From: Tautonia plasticadhaerens | GTDB lineage: Bacteria > Planctomycetota > Planctomycetia > Isosphaerales > Isosphaeraceae | NCBI RefSeq assembly: GCF_007752535.1 | Contig: NZ_CP036426.1 | Span: forward strand, 8,246,001 to 8,310,000 | Reading direction: 5' to 3' | DNA: 64,000 nucleotides | Shown here: positions 50,462 to 58,541 of the stretch, one piece after another | Layout of the letters: every line of letters begins with the position of its first letter | How positions within the stretch are numbered: position 1 is the stretch's first letter | Notes under the pieces: model-generated | Databases searched by the model: none | What the model was told of the DNA's origin: nothing | The model's input: the letters and a program-made list of their open reading frames with translations, nothing else | Made by a program: the position numbers and the translations under genes

Positions 50462-52351
50462 TCAGGGGATGAACAGCGGGCCGAGGGGCTGGAGGTTGGG
50501 GATCAGCTCGACGCCGCCCCGGGTGCCGCCCCGGATGACCGGGGAGATGATCCGGACGTTCTGCCGCTGGCCGAGGAAGACGTGGGCCACGGGGAAGCCG
50601 GCGACGAAGGAGTCTCGGGCCCGGCCGATCCCCAGCAGGTAGAGCGTGCCGAGGTCGTTGAGGACCAGGCCCCGGGCGTCGTTGGCGAGGAAGGCCTGGA
50701 CGTCCCCCTGGATGTCGAACACGGCCTTACCGGCCAGCGAGGGGCGGAACGACTCGGAGAGGCCGGCCAGCCGGTTCGGGTAGTTCAGGAGGACGGTGCC
50801 GGCGAAGCCCAGGGTGTTGCGGTTGACGAGGTTGACCACGTTCCGGCCGTCGGCGACGCCGACGACCCGGGCGACGAGCTGGTCGATGCTGCCGAGGGCC
50901 TCGTCGGTGCCGGCGGGGGGGGCGTCGGGCAGGCCGGGGGCGCCGACGCGGTCCAGCTCGTCGAGGCGGGGGCCGGTGGTGTCCAGCTCCATGGCCCCGA
51001 GGATCTCGGTGTTGGGCTGGAACTCGTCGAAGAAGCCCCGGCCGAGCACGGCCAGCGGGTCGAAGCCGGGGGTGCCGGTGGCGCCGCCGAGGAAGTCGAA
51101 CTCCCGGGTCGGCTCGAACGGGGTGGTGGTCGCCACGGCGACGCCGGAGGCGAGGCTGGCGGCGATGTTCACCCCCTGGGCAACGCCCGGGCCGTCGGCC
51201 TCGGCGTCGACCAGTACGGTGCGGGTGTCGGTGGTGCCGATGCCGTCAATCGAGTCGAAGCCGGCCAGGTTGTCGGTGGTGAAGGAGCCGACGAGCGCGC
51301 CGCCGGAGGCGTCGAAGACCCGGACGAGGCTCCCCTGGCCGAGCAGGACGACGGGGCGGCCGTTCAGGTCGGTGAGGGAGACGCCGGCGCCGTCGGCGAC
51401 GCTGGGGGCGTCGATCGCCTGGAGCACGGCGCCGGAGATGGCGTCGAAGCGGACGAGCTGCCCGGCGGCCGGGTCGTAGCCGAAGAACTGGGGGTTGCCG
51501 ATGTCGCCGTTGACGACCGGGTCGGCGAGGATCCGGTTGACCTGGATCCGGATGCCCGGCGGGGGCTCGTTCAACTGCTCTTCGGAGACCCCCTCGACCT
51601 GGAAGACGGGGAAGAAGTTGCCGTCGGTGAGCACCAGGGAGAGGCCGCCCTGCTGGTCTTCCTGGAGGGTCAGGTCCCTCCCGGCGTTGGCGGCCCGGGC
51701 GGCGGCGACCTCGGGCAACTCGCGGAGGAAGACCTCGGTGTTGCGGCCGACGTTGTTGAGCTGGAGCTTGCGGACGCCGCCGATGAAGTTGACCGTGCCG
51801 CCGTCGACGAGGTCGAAGACGCGGAGCCCGGCCAGGCCGACGGCGTTGGCGCCGGATCCGGCCTGGGCGTTGATCGGCACGTCGGCGTCCCGGGCGCTGC
51901 CGAGCGGGGCGAAGCCGGTGGCGTGGGAGATGATCTGGGAGCTGGGGCCGGTGCCGTCGTAGACGAGGTCGAGCGTGCCGTCGGGCCGGACGTTGGAGCC
52001 GGCGAGGGTACCGGGGCCGGTCAGGTTCACCGCCACCCGGACCCCCCGGGGGGTGGTGTATCGGAGGTTCTTGACCGGAGGCGGCGTCGGCGGGGCGTTC
52101 TGGGCCGCCTGGGCCTGCAGGACCCGGACGCCCGGCCCCTCGGCGTCGGTGGCGCCGGACCCGGCGTCGGCGGCGCCGGACTGGGCCTCGACGCCGGCCG
52201 GTGCCGTCGGCAGCAGCTCGGCGGCGGCCGGGTCGATCGATCCGGTCGGGGTGCCGACCTCGAAGGCGAGGGCGCCGTCGAGCAGTCGGCGTCCCTCCAG
52301 CGGTTCCAGGCCCAGGCGGGCCTTCCTCGTCCTGGTCGCGCCCCGCGCCAT
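50462..52351 (-). CDS. Large exported protein with planctomycete LEPR-type leader
   Basis: This 629-residue protein starts with basic residues then LGLEPLEGRRLLDGALAFEVG, the LEPLE(x)R(x)LL leader of a class of planctomycete extracellular proteins. An alanine-rich low-complexity linker (about 40-90) precedes a long beta-rich body: GTLDLVYDGTGPSSQII, FDLVDGGTVNFIGGVRKLQLNNVGRNTEVFLRELPEV, PQFFGYDPAAGQLVRFDAISGAVLQAID and KAVFDIQGDVQAFLANDARGLVLNDLGTLYLLGIG. The strands look like repeated propeller or beta-helix units. No enzymatic motif is seen, and a structural or adhesive surface role is the best guess. The gene ends at a strong hairpin. Confidence 0.8.
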   Translation of the reverse strand: MARGATRTRKARLGLEPLEGRRLLDGALAFEVGTPTGSIDPAAAELLPTAPAGVEAQSGAADAGSGATDAEGPGVRVLQAQAAQNAPPTPPPVKNLRYTTPRGVRVAVNLTGPGTLAGSNVRPDGTLDLVYDGTGPSSQIISHATGFAPLGSARDADVPINAQAGSGANAVGLAGLRVFDLVDGGTVNFIGGVRKLQLNNVGRNTEVFLRELPEVAAARAANAGRDLTLQEDQQGGLSLVLTDGNFFPVFQVEGVSEEQLNEPPPGIRIQVNRILADPVVNGDIGNPQFFGYDPAAGQLVRFDAISGAVLQAIDAPSVADGAGVSLTDLNGRPVVLLGQGSLVRVFDASGGALVGSFTTDNLAGFDSIDGIGTTDTRTVLVDAEADGPGVAQGVNIAASLASGVAVATTTPFEPTREFDFLGGATGTPGFDPLAVLGRGFFDEFQPNTEILGAMELDTTGPRLDELDRVGAPGLPDAPPAGTDEALGSIDQLVARVVGVADGRNVVNLVNRNTLGFAGTVLLNYPNRLAGLSESFRPSLAGKAVFDIQGDVQAFLANDARGLVLNDLGTLYLLGIGRARDSFVAGFPVAHVFLGQRQNVRIISPVIRGGTRGGVELIPNLQPLGPLFIP

Positions 52352-52463
52352 GATCCACGCCCTCCTGAGCGTCGCCCCCGCCCCGGTCGACGCGGGGGTG
52401 CGCCGACGGGGCGGTCGATCCGTCCGTCACACGGCTTATGATCGGCACTCCCGGGACGCGACA

Positions 52464-53375
52464 TCACTCCGAGCCGGGTCGGGCGGCCCCGGCGTCGAGG
52501 AAGGCCTCGATCCGGAGGGCGAGGGCGAGCAGGGCGTCGGGGTCGGGGATGTGCCCCTGCCCGGGGAGGGACTCGAAGACCCGGAGCCCGGGCAGGAGGC
52601 GACGGGCGTTGTCGATCAGGAGGTGGGCGTCGAAGAAGACGTCGTGCACGCCGCAGCAGACGAAGGCCGGGGCCGGGAGGTGGTCGAGGGTCCCGGGTTT
52701 GTGGGGGGGGAGCCAGGCGAGGGTGGGGTCGGGGCGGACGTGCCGGAAGGCCAGGCCGAGCAGCCGGGCGATGTGGGGGTCGGCCTCCAGGCCCGGCCCG
52801 TAGAGCGGCCGGACGGCGGCCCGGAGGCTCCGGCCCGACCCGACGGCGAAGTGCCGGAGCATCGCCCCGGCCATGACGAGCTGCCCCCGGAGCCGCAGCC
52901 AGGTCAGCCCGCCGCCGCCGATCAGGGCGAGCCGGGCGATCCGTCCCGGATTGTAGGAGGCGAGCTTGAGGATGATCCAGCCGCCGAAGGAGAACCCGGC
53001 GAGGTCGACCGGCCCGTCGAGGCCGAGGCCGTCGAGCACGTCGGCGAGCCAGTCGGCGTAGGCCGGGCCGGAGCGCCGGGGCCTGACCTCGGCGCTGAGG
53101 CCGGGGTCGCCGATGGTGTCGATCGCCAGGACCCTCCTGCGGCCGGCGAGCGGGGCGACGAGCCCGACCATCGCCGCCGCGTTCAAATCCAGGCCGTGCA
53201 GGACGACCAGGGGGGGGCCGTCGACGGGCCCGGCGCGGAGGACGTGGGTGGGGCCGAACCGGGTGTCGACGAAGGTCGACTCCACCGGCACGGGGAAGTC
53301 CGCCAGGCGGTCCTCGTACCAGGATCGGACGGCCCGTCGGCCGGCCTCGGACCAGTAGATCGACGGTCGGGGCAT
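52464..53375 (-). CDS. Alpha/beta hydrolase
   Basis: The 303-residue protein has the alpha/beta hydrolase core: PPLVVLHGLDLNAAAMVGLVAPLAGRRRVLAIDTIGDPGLS (oxyanion HG), nucleophile elbow GFSFGGWIILKLA with Ser in G-x-S-x-G, acid in CCGVHDVFFDAH and histidine in LPGQGHIPDPDALL. The triad is thus complete. The N-terminal 45 residues (WSEAGRRAVRSWYEDRLADFPVPVEST) form a cap-like extension. Substrate is not evident; esters, lactones or haloalkanes are all possible. It is divergent from the AMMECR1 gene, and a 12-base GC tandem repeat lies between them. Confidence 0.88.
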   Translation of the reverse strand: MPRPSIYWSEAGRRAVRSWYEDRLADFPVPVESTFVDTRFGPTHVLRAGPVDGPPLVVLHGLDLNAAAMVGLVAPLAGRRRVLAIDTIGDPGLSAEVRPRRSGPAYADWLADVLDGLGLDGPVDLAGFSFGGWIILKLASYNPGRIARLALIGGGGLTWLRLRGQLVMAGAMLRHFAVGSGRSLRAAVRPLYGPGLEADPHIARLLGLAFRHVRPDPTLAWLPPHKPGTLDHLPAPAFVCCGVHDVFFDAHLLIDNARRLLPGLRVFESLPGQGHIPDPDALLALALRIEAFLDAGAARPGSE

Positions 53376-53452
53376 GGGGGCGGCCTGGCTCCGGGGGTGC
53401 GGGACTCGGCGGGGCCGCGGGCCACGATCCGCCAGGGCCGCCCGGAAGTCAA

Positions 53453-53488
53453 GGCGCCGGGGCCGGCGCCGGGGCCGGCGCCGGCCGG
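53453..53488. repeat. Tandem 12-base GC repeat
   Basis: Two exact copies of GGCGCCGGGGCC and a partial third run in tandem in the gap between the divergent hydrolase and AMMECR1 genes. Each unit is nearly self-complementary, so it could form hairpins and vary in copy number. Confidence 0.7.
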
Positions 53489-53626
53489 CGAGTCGGCCCG
53501 GTTCGGCATCGGGCCTGCACCGTGGGGGACCGGGACGTAGGATCGACCGGCCGGGGAGGCTCGGCCCGGCCCGTCGACCCCGGATCCCCGCCGACGCCGA
53601 GTCCCGACCCCGACCCCGACCCCGCC

Positions 53627-54250
53627 ATGCCCGACTTTCCCCGACATGACGACGTGAACACGACGAATCCCCCCGATCTTCCGCTGTCGGCCGATCGGCG
53701 GGAGCGGCTGCTCCGCCTGGCCCGCCTCGCCGTCTCTTCGGCGGTGGCCGACGGCGTCCCGGAGCCTCCCCCGCGAGACGACCCGGAGCTGCTCCGCAGG
53801 AGGGCCGCCTTCGTGACGCTCCGGAGCCGAGGCTCGGGGGAGTTGCGCGGCTGCAAGGGGGAGGCGACGGCGCGGAGGGCCCTGGTGGACTCGGTGATCT
53901 CCGGGGCGGTCGGCGCGGCCACCGACGACCCCCGCTTCCGGCCGGCCTCGGTCGACGAGGTGCCGGGGCTCCGGATCGAGATCAGCGCCCTGACCGAGCC
54001 CCGGCCGATCCTCCCGGATCGGATCGAGCTGGGCCGTCACGGGCTGATCCTCGCCCGGGGCGGCCGGCCGCTCGGGCTGCTGCTCCCCCAGGTGCCGGCA
54101 CAGCACGGGATGGACGTCGCCGGCTTCCTGGAGGCCCTGGGCCGGAAGGCCCGGGTCCCCCGTGCCCGCTGGGCCGACGACCCCTCCCTCGTCCTGCTCG
54201 GCTTCGAGGCCGAGGTCTGGGCCGAGCCCGACCCGACGCCGGGAGGCTGA
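53627..54250 (+). CDS. amrA: AMMECR1 / AmmeMemoRadiSam system protein A
   Basis: This 207-residue protein matches AMMECR1 over most of its length. RRERLLRLARLAVSSAVADG, FVTLRSRGSGELRGCKGEATARRALVDSVISGAVGAATDDPRF, and GLRIEISALTEPRPILPDRIELGRHGLILARGGRPLGLLLPQVPAQHGMDVAGFLEALGRKARVP are diagnostic. The hallmark LRGCIG appears here as LRGCKGE. In many genomes this gene clusters with AmmeMemoRadiSam B (Memo) and a radical SAM gene; neither is in the window. Its function is unknown, though a role in nucleic-acid- or RNA-linked chemistry has been proposed. ATG 53627 is used; ATGs further in would cut off helices. Confidence 0.88.
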   Translation: MPDFPRHDDVNTTNPPDLPLSADRRERLLRLARLAVSSAVADGVPEPPPRDDPELLRRRAAFVTLRSRGSGELRGCKGEATARRALVDSVISGAVGAATDDPRFRPASVDEVPGLRIEISALTEPRPILPDRIELGRHGLILARGGRPLGLLLPQVPAQHGMDVAGFLEALGRKARVPRARWADDPSLVLLGFEAEVWAEPDPTPGG

Positions 54251-54252
54251 AG

Positions 54253-54299
54253 GCCGGAGGGCACGGGGCGATCTCGGAGGGCCGGCGACGCCCTCCGGC
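54253..54299 (+). terminator. Hairpin downstream of AMMECR1
   Basis: GCCGGAGGGC and GCCCTCCGGC form a perfect 10-base stem around a 27-base loop, directly after the AMMECR1 stop. The long loop and lack of a T-run make this only a fair terminator candidate. Confidence 0.35.
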
Positions 54300-54486
54300 G
54301 CGATCGTCCCGGCTCCGGGGCCCCACGCCGCGCTCCATCCCGCCGCCGTCGCCCGTCGATCGCCCGTCGGGGCCGGCCGCGAGGTTGACGATCCGGGCCG
54401 ATCGGCCCAGGATAGATCCCGGAAGTCGAGCGACCGATCGGCGGGCGGGGGCGGCGGGCCCTCGACCGACCGAAGGAGAAAGACCC

Positions 54487-55059
54487 ATGACGAAGATCGC
54501 CCCATATGCCTGGGGCCTGGCCGCGCTGGTGGTCGCCGCCTCGGGGGCGGCGGCCACCTTGCACGCCCAGGGCCTCGATTCCGGGCCGAAGCTCGGGGAG
54601 CCCGTCAACGCCTTCGACGTCTACGACGTCACCGGGCCGAACAAGGGCAACGAGCTCTGTTATCGCTGACGCTACGGTGCCAGCCCGGTCGTCTGCATCT
54701 TCACGCGGACGACAAGCGGGCCCTTGACCGGTCTGGTCAAGGCCGTCGATGAGAAGATCGCCGAGAATCCCGAGTTGAAGGCCTTCGTCGTCCGCCTGAC
54801 GGACACCGACGGCGAGGCCGAGGTCGTCAAGGCCCTGCGGGACCTGGCGGCCGAGCACGGCATCGAGCACGTGCCGTTGACGCTGATGGAGGACCCCGCC
54901 GGCCCTCCCAGCTACAAGATCGCCGAGGGCGCGGAAGTCACCGTCCTGCTCTGGCGTCAGATCGAGGTGGAGGCCAAGCACGCCTTCGCCCCCGGGCAGC
55001 TCGACGAGGAGGGCGTCAAGCGCGTCCTCGCCGACCTGCCGAAGATCCTGGACGAGTGA
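54487..55059 (+). CDS. Secreted thioredoxin-like protein with in-frame TGA at a CxxC position; candidate selenoprotein
   Basis: Read through TGA 54667-54669, this gives a 190-residue protein. It has a signal peptide (GLAALVVAASGAAATLHAQG), then PVNAFDVYDVTGPNKGNELCYR, the TGA as codon 61, RYGASPVVCIFTRTTSGPL, and a thioredoxin-like body TGLVKAVDEKIAENPELKAFVVRL..GIEHVPLTLMEDPAGPPSYKIAEGAEVTVLLW. Both halves share one frame with no other lesion. The TGA occupies the second position of a C58-Y-R-x61 motif, where I would expect cysteine (CYRC in related planctomycete proteins, from memory), so selenocysteine would yield a CxxU redox centre. A strong hairpin follows the TGA at the expected distance. 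The alternative is a simple TGC-to-TGA nonsense mutation leaving a 60-residue fragment. No Sec machinery gene lies in the window. AGGAG precedes the ATG by about 10 bases. Confidence 0.7.
54683..54721 (+). promoter_or_regulatory. Putative bacterial SECIS hairpin after the in-frame TGA
   Basis: Starting 13 bases after the TGA, GTCGTCTGC (54688-54696) pairs with GCGGACGAC (54705-54713), nine pairs with one U-G wobble, closing an 8-base loop at 54697. GCCCG (54683-54687) and CGGGC (54717-54721) extend the stem past an AAG bulge. Opening the top three pairs gives a 14-base loop starting UG, 24 bases after the TGA, which fits the bacterial SECIS rule of a G in the first two loop positions. In GC-rich DNA hairpins are common, so this supports rather than proves the idea. 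Confidence 0.5.
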
Positions 55060-55299
55060 CCGACCGATCGGGACGGAGGCCGCCCCCCGTCGTCCGGGGA
55101 GGCGGCGCGATCCGTCCCGATCCGCATCGCGTTTCGCCTCGATGATCCCCGAAACCCCGGGCCCGCGCTGAATTGCCCCCCGCCGCGTCGGTCGCTCGAC
55201 TTCCACCGAGCCAACCGGACGGCCCCGACTCGCCCCCCGCCTTCGGCCGTCGACCACACCGATCGAGGGCCCGGGCGTGCCTCATCGACGCCCTTCGGC

Positions 55300-56076
55300 T
55301 CAATTCGAGTCCCGGATTCGCACCCCCGGGTGTCGCTTCCGAAAGGCGTCAACAGCGGGAGTCGAGACGTCGGTGCGATTGACGCTGAGGCGTCGGAGCT
55401 TCTCCAGTCGCCGGAGGTGGGCGAGCCCCTGGTCGCCGAGCTCGGTGTTCTCGACCGACAGGTCTTCCAGCCCGCTCATCCCGCCGATGTGGGCGAGCCC
55501 TGCGTCCGTGACCCTCGTCTTCTCGAGATCCAGCAGTCCCAGGCGGCCGGGGATCGGGAGCCGCATCACGCCGGCGTCGGAGACGTCGGTCCCGGCGAGG
55601 GTCAGGCCATGCAGCCGGGAGATCGCCCGCAGCGGCATGATCCGGGAATCCACGTCGATGGCCCTGTGATCGATCACCAGCCACCGCAGGCCAGTCATGC
55701 GGTCGAGCTGGGCCAGTCCCGCGTCGCTCAGTCCGCTCGGGTCGAGGATCAGCCGCTCGACCCAACCCAGGGCGGCAACCGTGCCCATGTCGGCATCGGT
55801 CGTTCGCGCCGGGAGAGTGACATGCGTCACGGTGTCGAAGTAGTGGGGGCCCAGGATACGGGCCAGCCACGCCGGCCCCCCGGGCGTGCCACCGGATCGC
55901 ATCGTGCCGTCCCTGTATTGCCAGTCGTACAACACCTCTCCCCCGGCTCGTTCGATCGCCTTCACGGCATCCCGCTGCCGATCGGCCCGGTGGACGATCC
56001 ACCCGAGGGTGCAGCCGAGGACCAGGATGAGGGCCATGCCCTTCCGGACCGAGAATCGCAGTCGACGCGGGGTCAT
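55300..56076 (-). CDS. Membrane-anchored leucine-rich-repeat protein
   Basis: This 258-residue protein has one N-terminal membrane helix (GMALILVLGCTLGWIVHRA) followed by RQRDAVKAIERAGGEVLYDWQYRDG, a segment typical of planctomycete LRR proteins. Leucine-rich repeats then follow, such as LDRMTGLRWLVIDHRAIDVDS, LTLAGTDVSDAGVMRL, LLDLEKTRVTDAGLAHIGGMSGLEDLSVENTELGDQGLAHLRRLEKLRRLSVNRTDVS. The repeat is about 23 residues, closer to the cysteine-containing/ribonuclease-inhibitor-like bacterial type. These proteins are expanded in planctomycetes, with no defined function. It lies on the minus strand beyond the HtrA gene (58-base gap) and could be co-transcribed with it. Confidence 0.8.
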   Translation of the reverse strand: MTPRRLRFSVRKGMALILVLGCTLGWIVHRADRQRDAVKAIERAGGEVLYDWQYRDGTMRSGGTPGGPAWLARILGPHYFDTVTHVTLPARTTDADMGTVAALGWVERLILDPSGLSDAGLAQLDRMTGLRWLVIDHRAIDVDSRIMPLRAISRLHGLTLAGTDVSDAGVMRLPIPGRLGLLDLEKTRVTDAGLAHIGGMSGLEDLSVENTELGDQGLAHLRRLEKLRRLSVNRTDVSTPAVDAFRKRHPGVRIRDSN

Positions 56077-56133
56077 GCGGACCTCGGATGTTCGGACGCC
56101 GACGAGTGCCGGCCAGATCCACCCAGGATCGTT

Positions 56134-57207
56134 TCACGCCGCCGGGCGAGCCTCCTCCGGCGTGAGCTGCACCACCAGGACCCGGGGGCGTCTCAGCACG
56201 CGGACCGGGACCCGGACGCCGACGCGGTCCTCGGTCAGGAGGCGGTGCAGGTCGTCGATGCCGGCGATCGGGTGGCCGTCGAAGCCGACGATCAGGTCCC
56301 CCTCGACCAGCCCGGCGCGTTCGGCGGGGCCGCCGGGCTCGATGGAGGAGATGAGCACGGCCCCGTCGTCGCCGGCCTTCGAGGCGGGGCGGCCGTCGAG
56401 CAGGCCGGCGGGCAGGGAGACGGCCTGCACGGCGGCGCCGATCCGGCTGCGACGGACCCGGCCGTCCCGGATCAGGCGGCCGGCGACGAACCGGGCGGTG
56501 TTGATGGCGATGGCGAAGCAGATGCCCTGCGCCGCCACGATCGTCGCCGTGTTCACGCCGATGACGGCCCCTCGTGAGTCGACCAGCGGGCCGCCGGAGT
56601 TGCCGGGGTTGAGCGCGGCGTCGGTCTGGAGCACGTCGTCGATCAGCCGGCCCGACTGCGCCCGGAGCGAACGCCCCAGGGCGCTGACCACCCCGGCGGT
56701 CACCGTCCCCTGGAAGCCGAACGGGTGGCCGACGGCGATGGCGAGCTGCCCGGGGCGGACGGCCTGCGAGTCGCCGAGTTCGGCCGGGACGAGCCCCTCG
56801 GCGTGGACCCGGACGATGGCGAGGTCGGTCTCCGGGTCGTCGCCGACGAGGTCGGCCGGCAGGGCCCGGCCGTCGGCCAGCGTGGCCTCGACGCGGTCGG
56901 CCTCGTGGATCACGTGGCTGTTGGTGAGGATGTAGCCGGTCGAGGTGATCAGGAAGCCGGAGCCGCTGCCCCCGCCTCCTCCCCGCTGCCGGGGCCGGCC
57001 GGGCTTCGGGTCGCGCCGGGCGTCGATGTGGACCACCGAGGGGGAGACGCGGTCGACGGCGGCGACCACGGCCCGGGAGTAGGCGTCGAGCAGCCCGAAG
57101 TCGGTCGACAAGGTCGGGGCCGTCGGGATCGAGGTCGACGGGGAAGGCGATTCGGCCGGGCCGTCGTCGGTCGGCAGGTCGGCGGGCAGGGCGAGGCGGA
57201 GACTCAT
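56134..57207 (-). CDS. Trypsin-like serine protease of the HtrA/DegP family with PDZ domain
   Basis: This 357-residue S1C protease has a complete triad: H98 in GYILTNSHVI, D128 in DPETDLAIVRV, and S204 in LNPGNSGGPLVDSRGAVIGVNTA. GSGFLITSTGY precedes the histidine. One PDZ domain (about 265-350: GAAVQAVSLPAGL.., GAVLISSIEPGGPAERAGLVEGDLIVGFDGHPIAGIDDLHRLL) follows. Notably, no signal peptide or membrane anchor is seen at the N-terminus (MSLRLALPADLPT), and the first 45 residues are proline/serine/threonine-rich, so the protein may stay in the cytoplasm, unlike DegP. The start is the only good ATG; the upstream extension to 57369 is of different composition. Downstream on the same strand is the LRR protein. 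Confidence 0.9.
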   Translation of the reverse strand: MSLRLALPADLPTDDGPAESPSPSTSIPTAPTLSTDFGLLDAYSRAVVAAVDRVSPSVVHIDARRDPKPGRPRQRGGGGGSGSGFLITSTGYILTNSHVIHEADRVEATLADGRALPADLVGDDPETDLAIVRVHAEGLVPAELGDSQAVRPGQLAIAVGHPFGFQGTVTAGVVSALGRSLRAQSGRLIDDVLQTDAALNPGNSGGPLVDSRGAVIGVNTATIVAAQGICFAIAINTARFVAGRLIRDGRVRRSRIGAAVQAVSLPAGLLDGRPASKAGDDGAVLISSIEPGGPAERAGLVEGDLIVGFDGHPIAGIDDLHRLLTEDRVGVRVPVRVLRRPRVLVVQLTPEEARPAA

Positions 57208-57306
57208 GGGCGTTCCCTCCGGGGGGTTCGATCCCCCGGGAGAACTGTAGGCGCGGGCCTCGCCCCCGGGCAAGCCTCCCCGGGGCCCGGGGCGATCGGC
57301 GCGCGG

Positions 57307-57350
57307 CGACGGCCCCGGGGGCATGGCGTCGCACGCCCCCGGGGCCGTCG
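57307..57350 (-). terminator. Strong hairpin downstream of the Gly/Tyr-rich gene
   Basis: CGACGGCCCCGGGGGC and GCCCCCGGGGCCGTCG make a perfect 16-base stem with a 12-base loop, 33 bases beyond the 3' end of the gene at 57383 and before the HtrA start. No T-run. Confidence 0.6.
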
Positions 57351-57382
57351 TCGGGATGGATCCGCTCACGCGGCGGGGCTGC

Positions 57383-58015
57383 TCAGCGGAGCGGCATCCC
57401 GAAGGTGCGGTTCAGGTTCATGCCACCGTACAGGGGGTTGTACCCGTACCCGCCGTTGTAGGCGTTGAAGGGGGAGGTGGTGTAGCTCTGCTGGATGATC
57501 GAGCCGCCCGGATAGCCCGAGCCGTAGCCGGGATAGCCCGCGTACCCGGCGCCGTAGCCCGCGGCCCCGGGGTAGGAGGCGCCGTAGCCGGGGATTCCGG
57601 CGCTGTAGCCGGAATAGCCGGAGCTGTAGATCGTGGTCCCGGCGTTGTAGCGGCGATAGGCGGGGCTGGTCAGGGCGGTCCCCGTGCCGATCGGGGTGAT
57701 GGCGGTGTAACCCTGGGTGGCGTACCCGGCGTAGGGGGAGGCCACGGCGGCGGGTGCGGTGGCGGGTGCGGTGGCGGGGATGCCGACGACGACCTGGGGG
57801 CCGCCGTAGCCGAAGCCGTAGTTGTAGCCCCGGGTGGCCGCCCCGAGGCCCGTCCCGTAGCCGTAGCCGTAGTTGAGCCGGGGCTGGCCGACGCTCAACG
57901 CGGCCCCCCGGCCGGCGGCGGGGTTGCCGAGGTAGAGGTTGACCTGGGCCGAGGCGGCCGAGGCCGAGGCCAGCACGAGGGCGCCGGCGGCCGCGAGGGA
58001 TGCGATGCGCGTCAT
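57383..58015 (-). CDS. Secreted glycine/tyrosine-rich protein
   Basis: The 210-residue protein has a signal peptide (SLAAAGALVLASASAASAQ) followed by VNLYLGNPAAGRG and low-complexity Gly-Tyr-Pro-Ser repeats (GYGYGTGLG, YSSGYSGYSAGIPGYGASYPG, YAGYPGYGSGYPGG). Such sequences are flexible, prone to aggregation, and typical of surface or matrix proteins. Function is unknown. An ATG 45 bases upstream is in frame, but the signal peptide starts best at 58015. A TCGG tandem (58088-58106) lies shortly upstream. The gene ends at a strong hairpin. Confidence 0.65.
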   Translation of the reverse strand: MTRIASLAAAGALVLASASAASAQVNLYLGNPAAGRGAALSVGQPRLNYGYGYGTGLGAATRGYNYGFGYGGPQVVVGIPATAPATAPAAVASPYAGYATQGYTAITPIGTGTALTSPAYRRYNAGTTIYSSGYSGYSAGIPGYGASYPGAAGYGAGYAGYPGYGSGYPGGSIIQQSYTTSPFNAYNGGYGYNPLYGGMNLNRTFGMPLR

Positions 58016-58541
58016 GGGGTGGGTCCTTCGAGGTTCGATGCGGGGCATCGGGGTCGTCATCCTGGCTCGATCGGACGCGGCTCACTCGGGTCGGTCGGTC
58101 GGTCGGCCGGGCAGGGCCCGCGTCGGTCCCGTCTCGGGGGCGCGTCGGGCACTCGTGGATGTACTATACGCAATGTCCGTGCCGATCGTGACCTCCCGCG
58201 TCCCCCGCCCCAACGCCCCCCGGCCCGGGGGCAGAGCGGCGGCGGGGAGATCGTCGGGGGGGGGATGGCCCTCGCGTCGCCTCCTCGTCGCGGAAGGGCG
58301 AGGGGAGGAGATGGCGCCCGGCTTCCTCCCCGAGGCAGGAGACGGCCGCACCGCCTCCCGTTCCGGCACAACGCTCACGAGCCGCAATCGCCCCCGGGGG
58401 GATCGGCCCGGCCGGTTGGAGCCGGGGGGAGGGCCGGTCCGACGAGAAGGGTGGACGAGTCCGGGCCCGCCGGGGATTCGCCGCAGGATGCGGCGAGGAG
58501 GGGGGGCATCCCGGCCGGTACGTCGATCAGGAGGCCCGACG
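58016..58541. other. Divergent intergenic region
   Basis: About 526 bases separate the Gly/Tyr-rich gene from the lipoprotein gene. It contains a TCGG tetranucleotide tandem (about 58088-58106) and ATGTACTATACGCAATG (58158-58174), an AT-richer patch that might include a promoter. I see no convincing gene. Confidence 0.4.
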
